Shown: positions 29,095 to 37,628, numbered from the stretch's first letter. The stretch: 64,000 bases of DNA from Bradyrhizobium sp. WBOS07 (GCF_024585165.1 NZ_CP029008.1:5661501-5725500); one strand, 5' to 3'. Numbers and translations: made by a program. Notes: generated by a model not told the origin, from the letters alone.

Positions 29095-29705
29095 GGCTTC
29101 GCGTCATTCTGGTTGCGCGAAGTCATGCCGATGCTCTCCAGCATCTCGCGCCATAGCTTGCGCACCTCGGCGTGGCGCCGCTCGAGCGCGTGGCTTACGG
29201 CGTCGCGAAACGGCACGAGGCGTTCGCCTTTCAGGAACATGATTTGCGCCTGCAGCAGCCGGCCGCTCTCGAACTCGACGCGCCGGAGTGCCATCGCGAA
29301 GGGATCGTTCGGATTCGCCTCCACCGGAAGCAGCGCCGCCGGCCTGATGCCGGCGTGAACGGCGTGGACGAGGGTCGCAAGATCCACGGCAAGCGCCAGG
29401 GTTGGATCTGGAATGCCCGCCGCCGGTGCGGGAAACCAGGCGGTCTCCCAGGCGGCAGCCAGGTAGAGGAGGGCGAGGTCCGGTGCCCAATTCGTTGCAC
29501 GAAGCAGCAGAGAAACGATCTCCGACTCGTTGTAGAACTGCGCGTTCAGTTCGGTTTGCCAGGCTGATTCCAGCCTCGGCGGCAAGGCGAGAGCGAAGCG
29601 ACGCCCCAGCGCACCATGGGCTGAAATCAGGAAGCTCGCGACGCGGGTCTGCTGCCGGGCAGGCACGCGGCCGTCGGAATCGAGCGGTCCAAAGCAGGCG
29701 CTCAT
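29091..29705 (-). CDS. Hypothetical protein paired with an alpha/beta hydrolase
   Basis: I do not recognise this 204-residue protein. It has no signal peptide or clear TM segment. It is rich in Ala, Leu and Arg, and its C-terminal part (FRDAVSHALERRHAEVRKLWREML) is strongly helical and charged, resembling phasin-type helices in character only. Its ATG overlaps the stop of the upstream hydrolase gene by 4 bases, so the two are translationally coupled. Its end overlaps the FNR box of the CoA-transferase operon. Confidence 0.65.
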   Translation of the reverse strand: MSACFGPLDSDGRVPARQQTRVASFLISAHGALGRRFALALPPRLESAWQTELNAQFYNESEIVSLLLRATNWAPDLALLYLAAAWETAWFPAPAAGIPDPTLALAVDLATLVHAVHAGIRPAALLPVEANPNDPFAMALRRVEFESGRLLQAQIMFLKGERLVPFRDAVSHALERRHAEVRKLWREMLESIGMTSRNQNDAKP

Positions 29706-30628
29706 GCGGCCGTTCCCTTGACCGGGATCGCGCGCAGATGATCGTAACCCGCGGGAAACGGTATGAGCTCGCCGCCGGCCTCGTCCGGGGCGATCCAGAC
29801 CGACTTGTTGCCCTGCCAGCGTCCGGCCATCACGTCATCCGCGAATCGCGCAAGCAAATCGGCCGTCAGCGCCGGCTTCTCCAGCGTGAAGGCGTGATAG
29901 GCCCGGGGGATGATGACCAGGCTGCTGTCGGGAATTTGAACGCGCAGCGTCTCGTGCAGCGCGCGTGGCGTGAGGAAGTCGAACTCGCCGTTCAGGATCA
30001 TTGTGGGCATGCCGATCGACGGCAGTTGCGGCGTCAGCGGCTGGAAGTCGAGAAAGGATTCCATCAGGTTCTGCAAGGCGTAAACATCGTTCACGAGCCA
30101 GCCCTGCCGCTTCACGCTGTCGAGCTTGTCCAGCACCGGCGCCAGCCAATGGTCGGAGACATTCATCGGCAGCAGTAAATCCTGCAGGTAGCTGGTGCCG
30201 CCAAGGATCAGGCCGGTGCGCAGCGCGTTGCCGAGCAGGAAGAGTTGCGGGGGCAGCTCGGCAAAGCAGCTCATCGGGACCAGCCCGGACAATCGGTCGC
30301 CATGTGCGATGGCATAGCGCAGCGCGATCAGACCGCCGAAGCTGATCCCGCCCAGGAACACGGGCCCGCTGCCGAGCTCCTGGATCAGGAGGTGCAAGGC
30401 CGTAACCTGATCGTCCTGACTGATGAAGAGCGTTGGCTTGTCGGACTCGCCCTGGCCGAGCAGATCGAACGTTGCGACGCGGAAACCGCGAGCGATGAGC
30501 GCATCGCGATAGGCGGTCCACAGCTCGGCATACTGCGTCAGGCCGTTGACCAGCACATAGGCCGGCGCGTCGGCAGGGCCGTCAAGCTCGTAGCGGATCC
30601 GATACGAGCCGTGGCTGAGGAAAGGCAT
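29702..30628 (-). CDS. Alpha/beta-fold hydrolase
   Basis: The roughly 308-residue product has the oxyanion segment VLVNGLTQYAELW, the nucleophile elbow GGISFGGL, an acid region after GEFDFLTPR and the histidine in AYHAFTLEKP. No signal peptide is present, so it is cytoplasmic. I prefer the ATG at 30628 because the FNR/FixK box at 30690 would place the transcript start near 30655; a start at 30664 would leave no leader. It is coupled to the hypothetical gene behind it. The substrate is unknown. Confidence 0.85.
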   Translation of the reverse strand: MPFLSHGSYRIRYELDGPADAPAYVLVNGLTQYAELWTAYRDALIARGFRVATFDLLGQGESDKPTLFISQDDQVTALHLLIQELGSGPVFLGGISFGGLIALRYAIAHGDRLSGLVPMSCFAELPPQLFLLGNALRTGLILGGTSYLQDLLLPMNVSDHWLAPVLDKLDSVKRQGWLVNDVYALQNLMESFLDFQPLTPQLPSIGMPTMILNGEFDFLTPRALHETLRVQIPDSSLVIIPRAYHAFTLEKPALTADLLARFADDVMAGRWQGNKSVWIAPDEAGGELIPFPAGYDHLRAIPVKGTAA

Positions 30629-30689
30629 TGCGGCGACCCGGCGGGTAATTTGATGCCGAAGCATCCTCGGTCAGAACTTCCGCAATCCA

Positions 30690-30703
30690 TTGAGTTAAGT
30701 CAA
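30690..30703. promoter_or_regulatory. FNR/FixK box TTGAGTTAAGTCAA between divergent hydrolase genes
   Basis: The half-sites TTGA and TCAA are intact, with one off-consensus inner base. It could serve both sides: a start near 30738 for the plus-strand gene at 30761 and near 30655 for the minus-strand gene at 30628. Confidence 0.75.
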
Positions 30704-30760
30704 AGGATGCCGCCCGGCGCCTCCTAGCGTCCGATCAAGCAATCGCCGGAGGAAATCGCC

Positions 30761-33268
30761 ATGAAAGGGAGTGAGGCCATGCGCCGCCTTCTCGTGAGTG
30801 CAGTGTTGCTGCTGATCGGCACGTCGCTCGCGCTTGCGCAGCCGTTCACGCGCCGCTCGTCACAGATGCAGCACGACGAACTGAAGAAGACCTATGAAAT
30901 TGCGAACTTCCGTCTCGGCGGCAAGTACGACCTTTCCGATCCCTCGAAATGGGAGAGTGGCGGCGAGGGCGGCGTCACGCTTGAATCGCTGGGTGCGGGC
31001 AAGCTGCGGACCGCCTACATCGCGATCGGCAATGCCCGCCGCAACGCGGCCGGCGAGATCACCAATGCGGTGATCGTCAATTCCTACTATTCCGGCGACT
31101 CGACGGACATGTACGAGCAGTGGGTCAAGGGCGCGGCCTTGTCGGGTGGTGTGCCCATCATCGGTCCGGGCCGGCCGATCGATACCGATCGCTATTATGT
31201 CGTCATGGTGGATCCGCTCGGCACCTGGGGCGCGAGCAAGCCGTCCGACGGTCTTGGGATCAAGTTTCCGCAATATAGCTATTACGACATGGTGCAGGCC
31301 AACTACCGCATGCTGCGCGACGGCCTGAAGATCGCTCGGGCTGCGCTGATCACCGGCGTTTCCATGGGCGGCACTCAGACCTACGTCTGGGGCGTGATGC
31401 ATCCGGAGTTCATCGGGGCGCTGATGCCGATCGGCGGCACCACGCAGTCGGACGGCGATGATCCCGTCGGCAACTGGACCTTCCAGATGATGACGGCGGC
31501 GATCCAGTCGGATCCGGTGTGGCAGCAGACCAAGGGCGACTATTACAAGCTGCCCAAGGAGAAGCACCCTGTTCCGGGCCTGGCGTTCGGCTGGTCGATC
31601 CTCGGCATGACCGGCTACGACTTCGCCTTCCGCACGAGCCAGAACTGGAGTGCAGTGCAGCCCGAAATCTTCTACTGGGATCCGCCGAACGAGAAGGCGG
31701 GGCTGAGCGTCATCAACCGTGCCAAGCTCTACGACGCCGTCGATCTCGTCTGGCGCAATCGGGTCGGCGAGACCCACAACGTCAATCCCTATCTCGGCCG
31801 CGTTCGCGCGCGGACGCTGGTGATGCACATCACCAACGACCTTTGGCTGAACTTCAAGCTGGCCGAGAAGGCAGTTGACCGGGTCCCCGGCGCAGACCTC
31901 ATCGCCCAGGAAAGCCCGGTTGCGCACTACGGTGTGTTCCCGATCATCAACCAGCGCAAGAACGATCCGAAGTTCGTCTCCTTCATGGATGACGTGGCTG
32001 CGCTGGATCGCGCGCAGACGTTCGACGACAAGAGCTATCGCGTGCCCGGCGTTGCCGAGAACATCGATCCGAAGAAGTCCTTCTGGAAGGATTTCGTGAC
32101 CTACCCCTATCCGGTCAAGTACGCCAACGCGAAGGACAAGAGCGGCAACTCCTGGCAGATCGGCTACATGGACGAATATGCCGGCACCGACAAGGATCCG
32201 AAGGTGCTGGTCATCATCCATGGCAAGGGCGCCTTCGCCGGGCACTACGGCAACGTCATGCAATACGCTCTGCGCAGCGGTGTGCGTGTGATCGCGCCCG
32301 ATCTGCCGCACTACGGCATGTCCGGACCAGGCAATCTCGACAAGAGCCCGGCGCGCACCATGCAGGACATGCGCGAAGTCATCTACGACCTCGTGGTCAA
32401 CCAACTCGGGGTCAAGAAGGCATACTACCTCGGCCATTCGCTGGGCGGCCAGTTTGTGATGGGTTACGCCCTGACCTGGCCGGACGCCGTGCAGGGTCTC
32501 GCGCTTGAGGCCCCCTCGGGGCTCGAGGAGTATCCACGCGACATCACCATCGCCAAGGACAAGAAGGCGAGGCTGTTCGATCAAGCCTTTGACCACGACT
32601 TCGACAAGTGGAAGGCGACCTGGGGCCCGACCGGGATTCTCGACGCCGAGATGAAACGTTCGGAGCAGAATGTCCGCGACTTCTTCTACTTCAAGAAGCG
32701 CGATCCCGAGACCAACGTGGTCTCGGCCTCCAAGAGCGGCTACTTCTTCAGCGACAGCGAATATGCCCGCCTTCACACCGAGCAGCGCGTCGGCTTGATC
32801 AAAGGCAATCCGAAAGAGCTCGAACAATGGTGCAACGTCTTCATCTATGACATCTACACCATCGGCGCCGAGCTGCAGCAGGACAATCCGAAGAACCTCT
32901 ACGAGCGGCTGACCCAAATCAAGGCGCCGATCTTCCTCTCGTTCGGCGACAAGGAGCCGTTCATCCCGACACCCGCCTTCAACGGGTTGACGGACCTCGG
33001 TCGCGATGCGATCACGCCGTTCATGTCGCGCATGACCAATGCCGGCAACCGGCCGCTTCTGAAGGTCTATCCGGAGACCGGGCACTTCATCCATACCGAT
33101 AATCCGGTGGAATTCCCGGCCGACGTCGTGGACTTCGTGACCAGGGGAACAGTCGATACCTCGTCACCGCTCGGCACGGACCGGATGATCAAGGGTGCCG
33201 TGATCTCTGCTTTGCCCGTAGCGCCGACGCCTCCGGGCGCAGCGCCCACGGCCGGCCTGAACAAGTAG
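30761..33268 (+). CDS. Exported double alpha/beta-hydrolase fusion protein
   Basis: The 835-residue protein has a signal peptide (core LLVSAVLLLIGTSLALA) and two hydrolase domains in series. Domain 1 (about 70-400) resembles MetX-type acyltransferases, with GVSMGGTQ and Ser201 as nucleophile. Domain 2 (about 450-790) has its own oxyanion loop IIHGKGAFAG, the elbow GHSLGG with Ser560, and a late ETGHFIHTDNP histidine. The ATG at 30761 has GGAGG upstream. A fusion of two complete domains is unusual. It is followed 10 bases later by a third hydrolase gene, suggesting an operon. Substrates are unknown. Confidence 0.85.
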   Translation: MKGSEAMRRLLVSAVLLLIGTSLALAQPFTRRSSQMQHDELKKTYEIANFRLGGKYDLSDPSKWESGGEGGVTLESLGAGKLRTAYIAIGNARRNAAGEITNAVIVNSYYSGDSTDMYEQWVKGAALSGGVPIIGPGRPIDTDRYYVVMVDPLGTWGASKPSDGLGIKFPQYSYYDMVQANYRMLRDGLKIARAALITGVSMGGTQTYVWGVMHPEFIGALMPIGGTTQSDGDDPVGNWTFQMMTAAIQSDPVWQQTKGDYYKLPKEKHPVPGLAFGWSILGMTGYDFAFRTSQNWSAVQPEIFYWDPPNEKAGLSVINRAKLYDAVDLVWRNRVGETHNVNPYLGRVRARTLVMHITNDLWLNFKLAEKAVDRVPGADLIAQESPVAHYGVFPIINQRKNDPKFVSFMDDVAALDRAQTFDDKSYRVPGVAENIDPKKSFWKDFVTYPYPVKYANAKDKSGNSWQIGYMDEYAGTDKDPKVLVIIHGKGAFAGHYGNVMQYALRSGVRVIAPDLPHYGMSGPGNLDKSPARTMQDMREVIYDLVVNQLGVKKAYYLGHSLGGQFVMGYALTWPDAVQGLALEAPSGLEEYPRDITIAKDKKARLFDQAFDHDFDKWKATWGPTGILDAEMKRSEQNVRDFFYFKKRDPETNVVSASKSGYFFSDSEYARLHTEQRVGLIKGNPKELEQWCNVFIYDIYTIGAELQQDNPKNLYERLTQIKAPIFLSFGDKEPFIPTPAFNGLTDLGRDAITPFMSRMTNAGNRPLLKVYPETGHFIHTDNPVEFPADVVDFVTRGTVDTSSPLGTDRMIKGAVISALPVAPTPPGAAPTAGLNK

Positions 33269-33278
33269 GGCCGGGAGC

Positions 33279-34142
33279 ATGTCAAGAGTGCAGGCGGGCG
33301 AGGTCCAGTTGGGCTGGCGGGAGTGGGGGGGAGGCGACGTCACCGTCGTCTTCATCCACGGCAATCTCGCCAGCAAGGACTGGATCGAGCTCGCCGCACC
33401 GCTGTTCCCTTCGGGACTGCGCGTGATCGGCATCGACTGGCGCGGTTGCGGCGATAGCGACCGGCCAAAGCCGGTCGCGGATTATTCCAATTATGCCATG
33501 CAGCAGCATGCGCAGGATATGCTCGCCGCTCTCGATGCGCTCGGCATCCGGTTCTGCCACCTCGCCACCCACTCCACGGGAGGCATCATCGCCGCGCGGA
33601 TGCTGCTGATGCAGCCGCAACGGTTCGGGCGGGTGTTCGCGCTCGATCCGATTACTCCGCTGGGCATGGCCTTCAGCGCCGCTCAGATCGATGTCTTTCG
33701 CGCGATGATGGCGAGCAAGGAGGTGACGCGGGCGGTGATGGCGACTGCGGCATCCTCACTGTTCGTGCCTGAGAGTCTTGCGCCGCACTCGGTGCCGCGG
33801 TTTCGGGAGGGGCTTGGAGATATCCAACGCTTGTTCGAGCGTATCCTCGAGCAGACCTTCAGCGTCTCCGAGGGTATTTGGATCGGCACGCCCGTCAATC
33901 TCAATCGGGAGTGGGAAAGCAAGGAACTGGAGCGTCGAATGGCCGAAATCCGGCATCCGCACCTGGTGCTGTGGGGAGAGCGGGACGGGTGGATCCCGCC
34001 TGCGGATCTGCAAGCGATGGCGGCGGCGATGCCGGACTGCCGGTTGGTGATCGTGCCCGGTGTCGGGCATTCGATGAACCTCGAAAATCCGGCGCTGTAT
34101 GCCGGCTATTTCGGTGCTTGGTTCGGAGGACTAGCGAGATAG
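33279..34142 (+). CDS. Alpha/beta-fold hydrolase
   Basis: The 287-residue product has FIHGNLASKDW as oxyanion region, IDWRGCGDSDRP, the nucleophile elbow THSTGG, the acid in WGERDGWIPP and the histidine in GVGHSMNLENP. There is no signal peptide. It lies 10 bases behind the 835-residue hydrolase and 38 bases before a small charged protein gene, so these are likely co-transcribed. Epoxide-hydrolase or haloperoxidase-like esterase activity is possible but not determinable. Confidence 0.88.
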   Translation: MSRVQAGEVQLGWREWGGGDVTVVFIHGNLASKDWIELAAPLFPSGLRVIGIDWRGCGDSDRPKPVADYSNYAMQQHAQDMLAALDALGIRFCHLATHSTGGIIAARMLLMQPQRFGRVFALDPITPLGMAFSAAQIDVFRAMMASKEVTRAVMATAASSLFVPESLAPHSVPRFREGLGDIQRLFERILEQTFSVSEGIWIGTPVNLNREWESKELERRMAEIRHPHLVLWGERDGWIPPADLQAMAAAMPDCRLVIVPGVGHSMNLENPALYAGYFGAWFGGLAR

Positions 34143-34180
34143 CAGCATCGCTATCGGCACATCAGGACGAGGACGGTATC

Positions 34181-34360
34181 ATGGCCGGCACGACCAAGCT
34201 CTCGGTTGAGAAGGCGCTCGAAAAGCTGCGCCGCGACGAACTGCAGAAGACCGGGACGGAGCAGCAGCGCGACGAGAAGACCGAAGCGCTCCAAAAGGAG
34301 ATCAAGCGCATGAGAGCACAAAGGCAGCGCCTCGACCCGACCTCGCGCAAGCGCAGTTGA
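34181..34360 (+). CDS. Small charged helical protein
   Basis: This 59-residue product is almost entirely Lys, Arg, Glu and Gln-rich helix (LRRDELQKTGTEQQRDEKTEALQ). That is coiled-coil-like, with a basic tail. The ATG is preceded by GGACGAGGACGG and the gene fits tightly between a hydrolase and a K+ channel gene in the same direction. No homology is recognised. I judge it a probable real small gene of unknown function. Confidence 0.55.
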   Translation: MAGTTKLSVEKALEKLRRDELQKTGTEQQRDEKTEALQKEIKRMRAQRQRLDPTSRKRS

Positions 34361-34375
34361 GCTCCTTCGGCTCGG

Positions 34376-34831
34376 ATGGCAGGCCAATTCCTGGCTGGCG
34401 GTCTCGTCAGCGCGATCAACATCATGATCCATGCGATGGTGACGGTCGGTGCAATCGGCATCGCTCGGGCCGCCGGGTTGAGGCATACCCACCGACCGAG
34501 GCTGCACCTGATGGCCGTCATGGTCGCGACGGCAGCGGTGCTCATGCTCGCGCACACGCTAGAGATCCTGGTCTGGGCACTCGCCTACCTGATCCTTGGT
34601 GCTGCGCCAGCGGAATCCGATCGGCTCTATTTTGCGTTCGTCAACTACACCACGCTGGGTTACGGCGATATCACGCCGGTTCAAGCGTGGCGTTTGACCG
34701 GGCCGATGACCGCCATGAACGGCATTCTTCTGTTCGGCTGGTCGACCGCCGTGTTGTTCGAAGTCTTGCGCAAGACGCTGGAGCATCTCGCAGCGATCGG
34801 CGCCGGCGGCTTCAGCTCTGCAGATCGATAG
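34376..34831 (+). CDS. Small potassium channel (Ion_trans_2 type)
   Basis: The 151-residue membrane protein has hydrophobic segments near residues 8-33, 43-75 and 108-130. Between the last two lies the pore loop FAFVNYTTLGYGDITP, which contains the K+ selectivity filter T-x-GYGD. This suggests a small K+ or voltage-independent cation channel with no regulatory domain. Its 3' end overlaps the convergent Crp/FNR gene by 20 bases. It may act in membrane-potential control under the same low-oxygen stress. Confidence 0.85.
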   Translation: MAGQFLAGGLVSAINIMIHAMVTVGAIGIARAAGLRHTHRPRLHLMAVMVATAAVLMLAHTLEILVWALAYLILGAAPAESDRLYFAFVNYTTLGYGDITPVQAWRLTGPMTAMNGILLFGWSTAVLFEVLRKTLEHLAAIGAGGFSSADR

Positions 34832-35495
34832 TGGCAAGCTTTTGGCGATCGGACAGCACAATCTGGCGCTGTGTGTTGCCGACAAAATCGATAATGCCGA
34901 ACTCGTGAAGTCGCGACAGGGCGCGAGACACCGTCTCCAGCGTCAGACCAAGATAGTCAGCGATATCGCGCCGCGACATCGGCAGCGCTATCACGTCGGT
35001 TCTGGTCAGTCGCTGATCCATCTCCAGGATGAAGGCGGCGACCCGCTCCAGTGACGTCTTGCGACCCAGCAGCAGCATGTGATCTTCGGCGTGCTGGAGG
35101 TTCGTCGTCGTCATATTGAGCAGATTGTTCGCAACGACCGGATCGCTGTCGGCCACAAGCTCCAAGGTTTGCCTGCGGATCAGGCGGACGGTGGTATCCA
35201 CGATCGCCTCAGCCGTGAAACGGTGCGCACTGCCATTCTCCAGGCCAAAGATGTCGCCGGCAAGGTGAAACGCGCCGATCTGGCGCCGCCCGTCCGAGAG
35301 AAGCTTGTAGCTTCGCACCGCGCCCGTCTTGACCTGATAGACGTATTCGGCGGGCTCCTTCTCGCCGTAAATCTCAGTCCCTTTCTTGTATGAGAATTCG
35401 CTCAGACTGACCGTCGGATTCGAGCCGCTGGTCATTCCCAGGTCGTGAAGCGAATTGGGGCGGCGCGTGGGATCGGTCGTGATGCGCACAAACAT
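34812..35495 (-). CDS. FixK-like Crp/FNR transcription regulator (no cysteines)
   Basis: The 227-residue protein has a cyclic-nucleotide-fold N-terminal domain (YVYQVKTGAVRSYKLLSDGRRQIGAFHLAGDIFGLE) and a Crp-type HTH with SRRDIADYLGLTLETVSRALSRLHEFG. The ETVSR recognition helix fits TTGA half-sites. It contains no cysteine at all, so it cannot hold an FNR iron-sulphur cluster; like FixK it is probably controlled by its own expression. The ATG at 35495 has GAGGAG upstream. It is 60% or so similar by eye to the regulator at 38779. Confidence 0.9.
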   Translation of the reverse strand: MFVRITTDPTRRPNSLHDLGMTSGSNPTVSLSEFSYKKGTEIYGEKEPAEYVYQVKTGAVRSYKLLSDGRRQIGAFHLAGDIFGLENGSAHRFTAEAIVDTTVRLIRRQTLELVADSDPVVANNLLNMTTTNLQHAEDHMLLLGRKTSLERVAAFILEMDQRLTRTDVIALPMSRRDIADYLGLTLETVSRALSRLHEFGIIDFVGNTQRQIVLSDRQKLATIDLQS

Positions 35496-35809
35496 GGCCA
35501 ACTCCTCAACGGATTGCTGAATAGTCTCAGATCAGAATTCCATTGCTAGGAATGCGCCGCGCTATCCCACTCCCGCCGGGGTTGATTTACGACTAAAGAG
35601 GATGTTCCCGTCCATTGTCTCCAGGGACATTGTACCTTGGGACAAGGTCCAAGGGCGTTCGCGGCATGAGACGGTCGACAAGTTATCTGCACGACGTGAA
35701 GCGACCTTTCAATTTGAGGTGTTTTTGCCAAGCATTTGCCTTCTGTCTTAAGCCTTGAGCTGGCGTGCCGCGCAAAACGGCGCCCTGCAAAAGATACGGC
35801 GGTTGAGAG
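35496..35809. other. Divergent promoter interval between regulators
   Basis: No gene is seen in these 314 bases. An inverted repeat ACCTTG-GGA-CAAGGT lies at 35634-35648. It is inside a GTACCTTGGGACAA element (35632-35645) that recurs at 36458. These are candidate operators for the FixJ-like regulator genes on either side. Confidence 0.5.
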
Positions 35810-36445
35810 GTGAAATTGCCCGGCCTTGTTTATGTGGTAGACGACGACGCATCTTTTCGCACCGCAATAGAGCGCCGACTGCGATTCGCGGGTTACGACG
35901 TCGTCGTCCATTCATCGGCGGAGGACTTGCTCGATCATCTCCCAAGCGGGGAGAAACCCGCTTGCGTGCTACTCGACGTGAAGATACCGGGCCTGAGCGG
36001 TCCTGACCTGCAAAGCCGGTTGAATGAGCTTGGTTTGAAGTTGCCGATCATCTTTGTCACCGGTTACGCAGACACAGCAACGACCGTGCGCACCATCAAG
36101 GCCGGTGCCGAGGATTTCCTGACGAAGCCGGTGTCATCAGAACAGTTGATCGACGCCATAGAGCGTGCCCTGGCGCGGCACAATGCCGCACAGAGCCAGC
36201 AAAGCAGGCTCAGCTCGTTTCGGGCTCACCTATCATCGCTGACACCGCGCGAGCGGCAAGTGTTCGACCTCGTCGTGCGCGGCAAGATCAACAAGCAGAT
36301 CGCTCACGAACTCGGCACGACGGAGCGAACGATCAAGGCGCATCGCCATCAGGTCATGGAGAAGATGCGCGTCCATTCGTTCGCAGAACTCGTGTCGATC
36401 GCGGAGCGACTTGGGTTGATCGATCCGGGCGCCTCGAACGACTAG
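35810..36445 (+). CDS. FixJ-family response regulator
   Basis: The 211-residue protein has a receiver domain (residues 5-120) with VVDDDASF, the phosphoacceptor aspartate in CVLLDVKIPGLSG, FVTGYAD and FLTKPVSSEQL. A LuxR/NarL HTH follows, with LTPRERQVFDLVVRGKINKQIAHELGTTERTIKAHR. This is the FixJ arrangement. The start is a GTG at 35810. No kinase gene adjoins it; the membrane kinase at 53003 is the only one in the window. It lies opposite the FixK-like gene across a shared upstream region. Confidence 0.9.
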   Translation: MKLPGLVYVVDDDASFRTAIERRLRFAGYDVVVHSSAEDLLDHLPSGEKPACVLLDVKIPGLSGPDLQSRLNELGLKLPIIFVTGYADTATTVRTIKAGAEDFLTKPVSSEQLIDAIERALARHNAAQSQQSRLSSFRAHLSSLTPRERQVFDLVVRGKINKQIAHELGTTERTIKAHRHQVMEKMRVHSFAELVSIAERLGLIDPGASND

Positions 36446-36457
36446 GACATGCCCCCT

Positions 36458-36471
36458 GTACGAAGGGACAA
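36458..36471. promoter_or_regulatory. Candidate operator GTACGAAGGGACAA
   Basis: This 14-base element shares GTAC-NNN-GGGACAA with 35632-35645. Each copy lies upstream of a response-regulator gene. No known box is recognised, so the function is inference. Confidence 0.35.
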
Positions 36472-36572
36472 TATCACAGGTTATTGACGGGCCGACTTTC
36501 GAAGCGCGCAATGCGTTAAACGAAGCTGCATGTCGTGCGGCCTTCGCCCGTCTCGAAAGAAAGCCGAGCATC

Positions 36573-36947
36573 GTGCTTGCAGAAAGATCGGTTTACGTGG
36601 TCGACGATGACCCGTCCTTCCGAAGAAGCATGAAGCGGCTTCTCCGCGAGCATGGCTACGACACCGCGCTGTTCGACTCGGCCCGGGCGGTGCTCCAGCA
36701 TGAGAATTTCGATCAGGCTCTCTGCATGATCCTGGACATCGACCTGGCAGGCCATTCCGGCATCGACTTGCGCCGTCGGCTTGCGACCAGAGGCATCGCG
36801 GTGCCCGTCATTTTCATGACCGGCAACAACAGCGAAGTCTGCCGGTCGGCTGCGATGGCGTCCGGCTGCGCAGCTTATCTGAACAAGCCCTTCAAGCCGG
36901 GTGCGCTCATCGCCTCGGTCGAGGCGGTGTGCGGGCGTCCGGACTAG
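36573..36947 (+). CDS. Single-domain response regulator (CheY-like)
   Basis: The 124-residue product is a stand-alone receiver domain with VVDDDPSFRRSM, the phosphoacceptor in MILDIDLAGHSG, VIFMTGNN and LNKPFKPGAL. No output domain follows. It resembles the receiver of the FixJ-like protein upstream and could act as a phosphate sink or protein-interaction switch. The GTG at 36573 lies 127 bases after the FixJ-like gene with a shared element between them. Confidence 0.85.
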   Translation: MLAERSVYVVDDDPSFRRSMKRLLREHGYDTALFDSARAVLQHENFDQALCMILDIDLAGHSGIDLRRRLATRGIAVPVIFMTGNNSEVCRSAAMASGCAAYLNKPFKPGALIASVEAVCGRPD

Positions 36948-36992
36948 CCGGGCCTCGGCAATTTCACTTCCATCCCGCCGTTCCAAGGTCTG

Positions 36993-37006
36993 TTGATCTT
37001 TATCAA
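36993..37006 (+). promoter_or_regulatory. FNR/FixK box TTGATCTTTATCAA
   Basis: The site is a perfect palindrome at 36993-37006. At -41.5 it would start transcription near 37041, 23 nt before an in-frame ATG at 37064 and about 120 nt before the ATG at 37160. Confidence 0.83.
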
Positions 37007-37159
37007 CGGTCCCGTAATGGGATGACCCACGCTGGAGCTTTCACCAGATTGGAAGAGACGAGCATGACGGGAATTGCCAAGCGTCTTGAATGGTCTGCAA
37101 TGCCCCTGAGCGCTGAGCCCCACTTCGTGCCGTCTGTAGTTGCGAAACAGGAGATGCTC

Positions 37160-37429
37160 ATGAAGGTGACGTCCACGTTCTTCAGACCGTCCACCCTCGG
37201 CGCAATGGCGTTGAGTGCGTCATTGGCCATTCTGGCTGTCTCGGTCAGCAGTGGTCCGGCAGCCGCGGTGGTGTATTGCCAGTACGTCGACTATCCGCCG
37301 AGTTGCGTCGCCAGGCCGGGTGTCGTGCTCAGGCCGCGACCGGTCGCCCGTGCAACCGCCCGCGAAGCGGTGCGGCCCGGAACTCCGATGAATCGCGGCG
37401 GCCCGGTGAACCGGGTTGGGCGGCGCTGA
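37160..37429 (+). CDS. Small exported Pro/Arg-rich protein
   Basis: The 89-residue product has a signal peptide (STLGAMALSASLAILAVSVSSGPAAA) followed by a mature part with two cysteines and a Pro/Arg-rich tail. I start at the ATG at 37160 (CAGGAG upstream) because it puts the signal sequence at the N-terminus. An in-frame ATG at 37064 has GGAAGAGACG upstream, fits the FNR box spacing and would give 121 residues. The family is unknown. A strong hairpin follows the stop. Confidence 0.6.
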   Translation: MKVTSTFFRPSTLGAMALSASLAILAVSVSSGPAAAVVYCQYVDYPPSCVARPGVVLRPRPVARATAREAVRPGTPMNRGGPVNRVGRR

Positions 37430-37454
37430 GTTTGCCACCCGTGCCCTGCGCGTT

Positions 37455-37487
37455 AACACAACCCCGGCATCAAACCGGGGTGGTGTT
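37455..37487 (+). terminator. Hairpin after the small exported protein gene
   Basis: AACACAACCCCGG and CCGGGGTGGTGTT pair over 13 positions with one mismatch around a 7-base loop. No T-run follows, so it is a candidate terminator or transcript-stabilising hairpin 26 bases after the stop at 37429. Confidence 0.4.
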
Positions 37488-37569
37488 CGATTGAGCGCAC
37501 TGCCGAACTCGTGCAACGGCAGGGCTGGAGAGGAGGGCACTACGGAGAGTCACATAAGTGCAGCTAAGC

Positions 37570-37583
37570 TTGCGGCAGATCAA
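37570..37583 (+). promoter_or_regulatory. FixK-type box TTGCGGCAGATCAA
   Basis: This is a relaxed TTGC-N6-TCAA site. The site at 38704 differs only at one inner base (TTGCCGCAGATCAA). It lies 46 bases upstream of the gene at 37629. Confidence 0.5.
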
Positions 37584-37628
37584 TTGACTCTGCCCACATC
37601 GATCTAGCCTTCGCCAATTCGTGCGGCG

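Noticed and set aside
30860..33094. 744-residue minus-strand frame opposite the double hydrolase
   Set aside because: It is the antisense of a well-supported gene; high-GC genomes give long open antisense frames.
36929..37063. Extended N-terminus of the small exported protein from 36929
   Set aside because: This would overlap the response-regulator gene and the FNR box and has no ribosome site.
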